A DNA stretch of 64,000 bases, taken from Tachinus rufipes. Its lineage: Eukaryota; Arthropoda; Insecta; Coleoptera; Staphylinidae. Made by a program: the position numbers and the translations under genes. The notes under the pieces were generated by a model. That model saw nothing but the letters and a program-made list of their open reading frames with translations, ran no database searches and was not told the origin of the DNA. The stretch spans positions 9,317,204 to 9,381,203 of the forward strand of contig OZ010746.1 of the NCBI GenBank assembly GCA_963932245.1, written 5' to 3'. Of the stretch, positions 55,847-64,000 are shown piece after piece; the first letter of the stretch is position 1; every line of letters begins with the position of its first letter.

Positions 55847-56099
55847 CGACTGCGCCAATCCTAAAATAATTGTCAAAATTCCATTTGACCATGTTTTTTT
55901 AACTTTTTTATTATTTACTTTAATTTCACCTATTAACTGAGTCAATCTTAAATAAAAACTTTTTTATTTACTTCTTTTTCCGCTCTCTAGAACAACCAAG
56001 AAAATAAAAAAAAGTCAAAACTTACAAATATGTATTTCTTAAAATTTATGTTGCTAATGCTAATGTTAACCTTTTCGAATTGTTTGTAATTATTAAAAA
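55847..56099 (-). mobile_element. LTR element remnant with tRNA-Ser primer site, site 1
   Basis: CGACTGCGCCA at 55847-55857 is, on the minus strand, TGGCGCAGTCG, the core of a tRNA-Ser primer-binding site. The sequence on its right would be the LTR; it shares ATGTATTTCTT and nearby words with 57250-57265, next to site 3. No coding part is readable. Confidence 0.45.
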
Positions 56100-56960
56100 C
56101 TAGAGTGCCCAACTTACCTACTCACTCAAGTGTTTGTTATGTTATCAAGGGATTGGAAATATAGCATCTTTTCTTTTAACATAATGACTACTAACGTTTA
56201 CGCGACGAAAAATAATCTATTCTATCTAGGACTATTCAATTCTTTAACAACTCAACAAACATTTGGGCGGGTGGATGGGTTACTCCAGTTTATGATTACA
56301 AGCGAGTTGCTTGAACTGGAGTGCTCTTCTTGCTCTTCTTTATGTCATTTGAACCAATGGTTATATTTAATCTTTTCATGACCAACACTTGGGTGGATAG
56401 GTGGGATATTTTATTTATAAGTGGAATGCTTTGCCTACCCACCCAAGCGTTTGTTATCAAGGAATTGGATTTTATTATTTTTTTTTATATACAATGATTT
56501 CTGACGTTTGCAAGAGCAAGAATTGTTCAATTCATTAATAACAAACACTTGGGCGTAGAGGTGGGTCTCTCCGGTTTAAAAGCGAGTAGTTTTAACTGTG
56601 TTCCACCACCTGCCTAAGTGTTTGTTAAAGAATTGTATAGTTCTCATCCCTGCAAACTTTAGACGTCATTATATCAAATAAAGAGATAATAAAATTCAAT
56701 ATTTTGGTAACTTTTTGGGTGGACGGGGTACTACAGTTCAAACTACTTAGTTGTAATCATAAACTGGAGTGCCCCACCTACCAGCCCAAGTGTTTGTTAT
56801 TAAAGAATTGGAAGTTTCTTTTTCTTGCAATCATAAGAAGTTTCTAAGTCATAAAAGGCGATGCTATAACAAATCTTTTGATGACCAACACTTTGACAGG
56901 CAAGTAGGTTTCTTTAGTTTATGATTTACCCAAGTGTTTGTAATTAAGGGATTGGATATT
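56100..56960. repeat. G-rich foldback satellite, array 7
   Basis: Four to five units with CTACTCACTCAAGTGTTTG, AACATTTGGGCGGGTGGATG and CCTACCCACCCAAGCGTTTG; the arms are mostly eroded. Linker words ATCAAGGGATTGGA and TAATGACTACTAACGTTTAC differ from other arrays. Confidence 0.75.
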
Positions 56961-57900
56961 ATCGTTTTTTTCTTAAAATAGTGACTACTGATGTTGGCAA
57001 TATTTATTTAATTATAAACATCTTTAATTTTTACTTTTGTTTCCTTTCCACGTTGCTGAATATTTGTAGATGAATAACAATTTTTTCAAATTTATTTTAT
57101 ATTAATATTTGCGCGACTGCGCCATTCTCAGGATTTACAAAAAAACAATGACAAAGTCTACAATAATATGTTAAATGAGTATTTTTTCAAATTTATATTA
57201 TTTCTGCAAATCTAAAAAAAATCAAATGAATGACAAAAGTTATGGAAATATGTATTTCTTCAAGTTAATAAATTTGTGTGAATAATCTGTCCGACTGCGC
57301 CAATACAATTTGCCCGTGATAAAACCAAATAACAAAAATTTTATTTGACGCCACTGACTTTAACTGTTTGATTTGATTGATACTAGAAAATAAAACGTTG
57401 TTAACTCCCTGTTATCATTGCTCTGCGTTGGAAACGTTTGATAAATAGCACAAATCAAAGCTGCAATACTCGCCGGAGAGTTTAATAAAGTATATTGGTC
57501 TCACCTAACCATGTGTATAGCCAAATTTGATTCGTAAGTGACTACTGAGATAGGGTTGCTTGCCAGATCTACTATTTCTAGATTACTTGTTACTATTAAA
57601 GCTGGTAGCAGTATAACGTTTGTTGGTCAATTTGGCATTGAATTTTAATGTAAGCGCTGTGATTGCAGTATTTGATTAAGGTTTGGAATTTTACCTTATC
57701 AGCGGAATCGGCAAGTTCTAAGCTGAGAGCAAACTGGCGCCTATTATTAAGTTGCAATAAGCTTGGTTGAAATAAATTTGAGATTGATTGATTTGTTGAT
57801 TAAGTTTGTTTGATGTTAGTTGAGTATCTAAAAAAAAACTTTTTTTATTTGTTAACGCAAATGTTTATTTATCCGACTGCGCCAATTTTATTTGCTCTTC
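56961..57900 (-). mobile_element. LTR element remnants with primer sites 2-4
   Basis: Three more CGACTGCGCCA copies, at 57114-57124, 57291-57302 (CCGACTGCGCCA) and 57873-57884 (TCCGACTGCGCC then A), all on the minus strand. Each is preceded by a related T-rich stretch (TTTATTTTATATTAATATTT, AATTTGTGTGAATAATCTGT, GCAAATGTTTATTTAT). They suggest nested or tandem 5' ends of one LTR family. No gag or pol found. Confidence 0.45.
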
Positions 57901-59029
57901 CCAAGTTTGTTCAAAAACTTATCACATTTTTTTAACCAGGCGCGGCAGTAACATTCAATTTCTAGATGACAAACTCACCTTTCTAAGCCATTTGCTTACA
58001 TTTAATAAACGTGTATGCATTGCTTGCTTACTTGAGTGTAGGTTATCAAGGCATTAGTTTAGTTCGTTTTTTAACCTTGCTGCAGGAACGTGGCAGGAGT
58101 GAATAAATTTTTTTTTTGTACAAAGGCTAATATTTAAGGGTTTATGTTTACAGTTGCCTTTTTAATATGAACCTGTAAATTAATTACATAATATATACTA
58201 CCGAACCCATTAATTGAGAAAATGGAGGCGCTGTAGATACTGAGGAGGCCTTGTATCTGATCCACTCACACTCTCATATTAAATCTAATGATGATTACAT
58301 GGACACTAATCATGTATTAGTCTAATGTCCTGAATCAATCACAAGTTCTTAATATTCTGTGCCGTAGCTGAGGTGTAGCTTAAACTTGCGAAAACGGAGC
58401 CACTGTTTAGGCTTGAGTTCTTATAAGTCGCTTGTCTTTGATCTCAGTTATTCTCTTCAGATTGATTACCGGGGTGTTTTCTGGGTCGTGGGCTGTTTAT
58501 GTTGACCGGTTTGTTTAGTTCTTAATCTTTACACGTCGCGTCGGCTCACAGTATTGCCTTGAGCGACACTTTCTCTCTCTATCTTTTTATTGATTTTCTT
58601 TGGCAATCAGGTTTTTATTTGTGCTCTGACATTGTTTGCACTTCCGATTATACTTTCACAAATATATCCGCGAGAGTGCACTTTCTTTATAGTTTATGGA
58701 AGGATAATGGGTAGTTCTTTTATTCGATCTAACGCCCAGGCTGAGATGTGGCTGGTTCTGAAAAGCAGTCGTTTGTACTTAGTTGTGTTAGTAGCGCGGG
58801 TGCCTATACACGCGTTTGAGTTTGTTGTTTTTATTTCCATACAAATTATGCTATGCCTATAAATTTGACGATGTTATTCCGAACGCATAATATTATTCCG
58901 ATACACAATTTTTATTCAAATTGCCGTTATTTTTGTGTTGTTAGTCCCTATTTATTTGGCTGCGCTTTCATGCCTGGTGGTAGTTTTTTTGCTTTTTTTA
59001 CTGCTTTTATTTTTTTTCTTAATTCCATT
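57901..59029. other. Unassigned sequence
   Basis: No tandem array. Open frames at 58590-58862 and 58853 onward on the plus strand have a hydrophobic, T-rich composition and no recognisable product. Likely old transposon DNA. Confidence 0.3.
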
Positions 59030-59335
59030 CTAACCTTTCCGCGCCAGCGGGCTACAGTAAAGGCCCTTCTCGTTTTCATGTTGTTCTTCTTACTGCTTCT
59101 TCTTCTGACACATGTTATGGTGCAAAAAGGCGCTTATCAACCAATTTGCTTTTTTAAAATAATGTGGTGTGGTGATCCTCTGCTCTATATTCCTTTCTAT
59201 TAGGATTTGCAGATGTTTGTTATCCCGGTATGTTTTGGGTATGTCTGCCACTGCCGTAGCTAGTAATATTTACTGTGGATGTGGCCTTCAAGTAAGATTA
59301 CTACTGCTTTAGTTGTTTTTCTTATTTACTTAATA
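59030..59335. repeat. Dispersed repeat, copy related to ~46480-46760
   Basis: Shares ordered words with 46480-46760 (see that entry), including AAGGCCCTT, CTGCCGTAGCTAGTAATA and CAAGTAAGATTACTACTGCT. About 60-65% alike by eye. Confidence 0.45.
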
Positions 59336-60480
59336 TTTTGATTTTAAGATTGATTTTTTAAGGTTGTTTGAGAAATCTAAGTGCCGTTTGTTCCGATCGG
59401 AAAGTCTTGGTTCTTGAACACTAGTTTTCAGTATTGTTTCGGTTGGTGTTAGTTGAGTTTGATGGTTCCTAGGTTGCTTATTCGGTAAATTCCTCCTTAG
59501 TTTTAATATGTTTTCTTAATCTGGTTTTGCTTGCGGATGTAGACAGTGGTTTTTTGATGGGTACATCTTTGTCTCTGAATAAACTGTAGATGGCAGTCAG
59601 TGTTTAGACTTCCATAACTCATTTTTGCTACTAACGGAGGTGCCTGTTGCTTTTGAGATTTAAGTCGATAGTCAACCTCTTTCTTCAATCTGACTGCTGC
59701 CGCGATAAAGTCGTCTACAGTTTAAAAACTTTAGGCTTGTTTGCTCTATTCTTCTACCGGTATGGATGGCTGATGTTTGTTGCTGTAGAGTCGCTGCGAT
59801 AACTTTTCTGAGACTTTTTATATTTTTTTAGCAGTCAACGTTTGCTAGGGTCTGGCTTTGTATCTGTCCTCTTCACCTGTCAAGCTAGTTTGCAAAACCT
59901 GTTTCCATTTGAGCTTTAACTTTTAAACCAAGTTCTAAATGCCATGATATGGTACACTGTATACTCATCCGTCAAATTTTGGGGTTGTTCATGTGTAGGG
60001 AGGTTTTTTTTGGATTCTGTAGTGTTTTGTACTGATCGAGATGTTTCTCTATCTTTTTAAAGATGTGCACCAACAAATTGGATATTGTGACGGCGCCGGC
60101 TGATGTGTTGCTGGAAATCTTGTTAATATCTGCCATTTATGTGTTAATGGGCGTATTTAACTGCACTAGTGGTTTAGAATTGGATTTTTTCAATTTGCTT
60201 AAGCCATTTTTGTTAATCGGTTTGTGAAAATTTATTGAAGACATCCTCCAGGTGCTAAATGTTTTTTTTTTCTAACTGAGCCTGTTCTCCGTAAGTTTGG
60301 TGAAAAACTCTTTGGATTTGTTTTTCTGCGTCGGTTTCCGGTTCCTTTTTTCGAAAAAACTATCGGAGATGTTTTTTGGCTGACTAAAAGACTACTTGCA
60401 TATCTTTAGGTGTTATCAGTGGACTCGAAGCACACTTACTGCTAAGTATTTGCTTGTTTTCTAATTGGTGATGGTATTCA
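59336..60480. other. Unassigned sequence
   Basis: No gene or array recognised. T-rich on the plus strand; probably decayed elements in minus orientation. Confidence 0.3.
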
Positions 60481-60487
60481 TGGGGAT

Positions 60488-60566
60488 GGCCATACTCGTT
60501 GGGCTCCAAATGTGATGTGAGCCAATCTGTTATCGTAAGTTAAACAGCGGATACACGTTGGGTTCC
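60488..60566 (-). mobile_element. Two primer-site-like motifs of an LTR element
   Basis: The minus strand has TGGAACCCAACGTGTATCCG (60566 downward) and TGGAGCCCAACGAGTATGGC (60508 downward), 58 bp apart. TGG followed by a C-rich stretch is typical of primer-binding sites, and CCCAACGTG is common in insect LTR elements. The pairing tRNA was not identified. Confidence 0.3.
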
Positions 60567-61132
60567 AATTAGTACCGCGAGTTGTTACGATCGGAAGTAA
60601 TAAAAACATTTATTTCGATTCTTAAGTTCATAACACATCAATCGCAGGTCGCTGTAGAGTAATAGTAATAACGAGTTCACTCGGTCTCGGTTCTTAGACT
60701 TATTTAATATAAACGACAATTATATCGAGAGTTTAAAATAACCGAAGACAAAACATTAATAAAGATGAAAATTGAACTTTGTGTTAAAAAAATTATTTGA
60801 TCCAAAGACAAAAACTTGTTTTACAATTTGATAAGGATATATTGAGGATACTTATGACTATTTTGGTTTATTTAAACAAATTGCGATTATTAAAATAGCT
60901 TAGATTTAGGGTTATAATAATTTCATTTATTTAACATAAATAGATCATTAACTATATCATAAATACACATTCTTTGGTTTACAAATACATAACACAAATT
61001 CCAGCTACAAATAATTCAGACTAGAATGGTTGCAATTTGTATATACAAATGTTTCAATAATTATTTGTTAATCTAATACTTGAATATCATTTTACTTAAT
61101 GCATTAATAATATCACCATCAATCAAACAATC
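60567..61132 (-). other. 3' flank of the EcKinase-like gene
   Basis: AT-rich, non-repetitive. On the minus strand AATAAA lies at 60931-60926, about 200 bp after the stop codon, and is a plausible polyadenylation signal. Confidence 0.45.
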
Positions 61133-61828
61133 TTAGTCCAAATATCCTTGATCGACACAATCCATAATAATCTCAAGCATTTTATTCTTACATTTCATTG
61201 TCTTGTTTGAATTAACATTCTGCACGTACTCAATGAGTTCCCCTACATCCCCACTGGCTCCGCTCGTATTATCGCGGTTTTGTGGCGCGATCGCTCCCTC
61301 GTTCAAGTACAGTGGCAAACCGACGAGCCCCATTGCCATCGCAAACCTACTCTGTTTATGCAATTCACGTAATAATTCTGAGAACGGAAATAAGCACATT
61401 GGATCCAATCCGAATTCTTCTAATTTCTCACAAATAGCAGCATGATAACACTTGATAAAATCATCCCTAAATTCTTCCCTTGTATTTTTATCAATACCTA
61501 ACAATAATATAAACATTAAATCATGCACTGGCGAAGCAAATCTGCAGGATTGGAAATCAACAAAGGTTGCATCTTCAGGATAACCTGTTTCCTGGTCAAA
61601 TTTGCAGAGGATATTGTTCAACCATAAATCACCATGAGTAATTACACCACTATCCGTATGGTGGATTGCAAGATCCGACATTTGATCGTATATATTGAGA
61701 GTGAACATGGCTAATTTCTCCACGTAAATGCTGTCTTTTGGAAACGATTGCTTGGCTAGTTTAAGAGCATCGTGGATTGCATGTAGAAACAGTTTTCCGT
61801 ATGTAGGTTTCAGATCATTTCTAAACAC
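61133..61828 (-). CDS. EcKinase-family (CHK-like) protein, last exon
   Basis: A 232-codon exon ending in TAA (61135-61133) and starting after a T-rich acceptor ...TTTTTGTTATAG. EcKinases (PF02958) are insect small-molecule kinases, some of which phosphorylate ecdysteroids at C22, with others proposed in detoxification. Visible motifs: the catalytic loop HGDLWLNN at exon residues 65-72, ahead of VDFQ at 90-93, which serves as the metal-binding DFG counterpart, then SPVHDLMFIL. The family is about 400 residues long, so the N-lobe with the nucleotide-binding part lies in upstream exons at higher coordinates; I found none before 64000. The frame is intact and non-repetitive, so the gene is probably functional. 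Substrate cannot be told. Confidence 0.9.
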   Translation of the reverse strand: MFRNDLKPTYGKLFLHAIHDALKLAKQSFPKDSIYVEKLAMFTLNIYDQMSDLAIHHTDSGVITHGDLWLNNILCKFDQETGYPEDATFVDFQSCRFASPVHDLMFILLLGIDKNTREEFRDDFIKCYHAAICEKLEEFGLDPMCLFPFSELLRELHKQSRFAMAMGLVGLPLYLNEGAIAPQNRDNTSGASGDVGELIEYVQNVNSNKTMKCKNKMLEIIMDCVDQGYLD

Positions 61829-62480
61829 CTATAACAAAAAAAATTGTTTTAAAATATTCAATCCTGAGATTATAATCTATGCAAAGCACGCCTACAAGGA
61901 AATCAGTACTTAATTAGCATGCAAATTTCTTCATATAAAGCCAATCCTTAATTATCAACGAAGCTAGTTTCATACTGATAAAATTAATTAATTTTTTTAA
62001 TTATTACAATGCTTACATTAATTATAAAGCATTAAAATATACGATCGGTTCATTTGTCAAATAAACTACATCTTTCTCAATATTTGCTGTATGGCAATTT
62101 TTGTTATTTATGGCCGTAGTTGAAATATGCTATTGCTTTTGTAACTGGGTAAAGTGGAATCAATAAATCATTGAGTTGTGGTTAATTGAAATATGTCAAG
62201 TCCACGTTTGTGTAAAATATTTATATAAAAGTGCATACAATATATTTTATATTTAGTTGGAATTCTTGTGTGTAAAGTTTTATTTTTAAAGTGCATTTCT
62301 TTTAGCTGAGTTTAAAGAGTTTTGAAACAGTTTCTCAAGTAATTTTAAATTATTATTAAATATTCAATAGAGGGTTTTAGTTTGAAATTATATACAGTTT
62401 AGTTGTGCTTACATGAACATTTTAATGTTACTTAATATAATAACTTGTTTATGGCTTCAAATATTAAATAATGAATTTAT
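61829..62480 (-). other. Intron of the EcKinase-like gene
   Basis: Upstream (on the minus strand) of the acceptor at 61829-61830. AT-rich, without a recognisable further exon. Confidence 0.5.
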
Positions 62481-63000
62481 GTACTTATTCAATATTTACC
62501 TTACATTGAAAATTAATAAAAATTGGCAACAATATAGTTTATTGTCACCAGTATTAATTGTGTAAATTTGATGAAACTCCATACGTTTGATTTTGTATAA
62601 CCTCAATTGCACTAACTTAGTCTAATGTGATCATTTGCCATATGGGTTAAGTAAACAAATAAAAACCTGAAATTGTACATTAAAAATTGATCAAATTTAA
62701 CAGAAATATAGTTCATTATCTCCAGTATTAGTTGTGTAAATTTGATATAAATTTATACGATCAATTTTGTATAACGTTAATTGCACTGAATGAGGCTATG
62801 GTAATCATTTACTATAGGGGTTAAGTTAACATCATAAAAATCTTAAACCGTACATTAAAAATTGATAAAAATTGACAAAATTGTAGTTCATTATCACTAG
62901 AATTAATTGTGTAAATTTGATATAAATTCATACATTTAATTTTGTATAATCTTAATGCAACTGAAGCTCTGCATCAGTCAATAATCAAATCTAACATAAA
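62481..63000 (+). repeat. Diverged ~180-bp tandem repeat related to the A/B satellite
   Basis: Three units with ATTGTACATTAAAAATTGAT, then TTAGTTGTGTAAATTTGATA, ATTTATACGATCAATTTTGT and TAACGTTAATTGCACTGAAT. The order parallels GGTACATTGAATATTGATG, ATTGTGTAAAATTGGTTTAA, CCATACGCTCAATTTAACCT and TTTAATCAACTTGACT of the A/B satellite, at the same period and on the same strand. An old relative of that satellite. Confidence 0.6.
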
Positions 63001-63140
63001 CCAAAAGAAAATTTGAAAAATCACTAAGGAGTTTACTGAATACGATATTTACGCAGCCGACTACTATTCATAATTTGCTAAACGAAGTCACTAATAGCCC
63101 TGAGTTACTTAATTTGGTGACCCGAACATGGACCATTGCC
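63001..63140 (+). mobile_element. Primer-site-like motif of an LTR element
   Basis: TTTGGTGACCCGAACATGGA begins at 63113, directly after AT-rich sequence. TGGTGACCC-type primer sites are common in BEL/Pao and other insect LTR elements. No LTR partner or coding region is visible, so this is tentative. Confidence 0.3.
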
Positions 63141-64000
63141 ACTTCTTCTGTATTTTGGTGCTTTCTGACAATATTTTGATGTTTTAAAACCGAATTTTGC
63201 TAGTTTTTACATTTTATGAATAAATTGTTGCAGTATTTAATTGTTTTATGATCATAGTTAGTTATTTTTGACAATTTATGAACTGATATTTCCATTTTTC
63301 AACAATTTATTTTTGCTAATTCTAACCAAATTTTGATATTTTATAGACTGATTTTGCAGTTTTTGAAATTCCATGAAGTTTTTTACATTTTTTAACAGTT
63401 TATGGCTGGACTTTGGTGTTTTTTTAACAATATTTTGAAATTTTAAGGCCGGATTTTGACATTTTATATTAGAATTTTTTTAACAATATTATGACCAGAT
63501 TATGGTGTGTTTTATGACCGGATTATGATAATCTTAACATTTTATAAAAAAGAATTTGCACTTCTTTGGATTAATTTTGGTCCTTTCTGACAATTTTTAA
63601 GTTTTCTGCCGGATTTTGATATTTCATGACTGGGTTTTGCTATTTTTGATGTTTTATAAACAATTTTTATATATAGCCGGATTTTGCTATTTTCGAGATT
63701 TTATGAGTATTTTTCTCAAGAGTTATGACTGGATTTTGATGATTTCTGGCAATTTTTTGATGTTTTAAGGCCGGATTTAGTTATTTTTGGAATTTTTTAG
63801 CCAGATTTTTGTTTTTTTAACGTTATTTTTGACTTTTTATGAATAAAGTTTTGCATTTTTCAATCATTCATGGCCGGATTGTTTGTATTTTTTACAAAAT
63901 TTTGATATTTTAAGACGGATTTTGTAGTTTTTGAAATTTTATGAAAATTATTACACTTTTTAACAGTTTTTTTGGTGATTTTGGTGCTTTCTAACAATGT
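63141..64000 (+). repeat. Tandem repeat with ATGACCGGATTTTG unit
   Basis: Irregular ~30-60 bp units made of GGCCGGATTTTG, TTTTGATGTTTTATG, TTTTTAACAATTTT. It reaches the window end, so its length is unknown. No gene. Confidence 0.7.

Noticed and set aside
58590..59203. Two overlapping plus-strand frames with hydrophobic products
   Set aside because: T-rich composition gives Phe/Leu runs by itself; part overlaps a dispersed repeat; no splice or start context.

Overview
The window is insect nuclear DNA. It is very AT-rich, has spliced exons with GT-AG borders, a TTAGG telomere-type motif, an ecdysteroid-kinase-like gene, a DD41D mariner, an R1-clade LINE and relics that resemble Jockey, gypsy-type and BEL/Pao-type elements. 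A beetle is my guess, but nothing here decides the order. Only about 1.1 kb of the 64 kb looks like host coding sequence; most of the rest is satellite DNA and broken transposable elements.

Host genes. Two plus-strand exons (3684-3806 and 27372-27555) encode consecutive pieces of CASK, the membrane-associated guanylate kinase with a CaMK-like domain. The intron between them is 23.6 kb. A third plus-strand exon (ATG at 45681, donor after 45777) has an in-frame stop directly before its ATG and ends in the same phase, with the same split-codon base, as the second CASK exon. I propose it as an alternative first exon of a kinase-less CASK isoform, though it could belong to another gene. On the minus strand, 61133-61828 is the last exon of an EcKinase-family (CHK-like) gene. 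It may lie inside a CASK intron, since no later CASK exon was recognised before it.

Layout. 1-835: short and ~175-bp tandem repeats. 865-2870: first array of a G-rich foldback satellite, seen again at about 19985-22560, 24036-25690, 29620-30475, 45985-46400, 53690-53945 and 56100-56960. 4590-16300: a ~40-bp satellite that reverses strand twice and contains a dead DD41D mariner, a 50-bp-arm palindrome and a 5S-rRNA-like fragment. 18285-18990: ~46-bp satellite. 19000-29560: transposon relics between G-rich arrays, plus an LTR end with a primer site matching tRNA-Ser. 30480-43500: a composite block in which TTCTAGAA-rich satellite alternates with repeated relics of one or more LINEs and a gypsy-like element, arranged as a ~7-kb higher-order duplication. 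46790-53060: a two-monomer (A/B) satellite of ~350-bp period, split by a 3.3-kb R1-clade LINE (47449-50753, minus) with a 13-bp target duplication. 53060-60580: mixed relics and LTR primer-site remnants. 62480-64000: more tandem repeats.

The points most worth following are the candidate alternative CASK promoter and exon, the TTCTAGAA satellite (its unit is a heat-shock-element core), the G-quadruplex foldback satellite spread over seven loci, and the R1-clade insertion at a TTAGG-like site inside a satellite.
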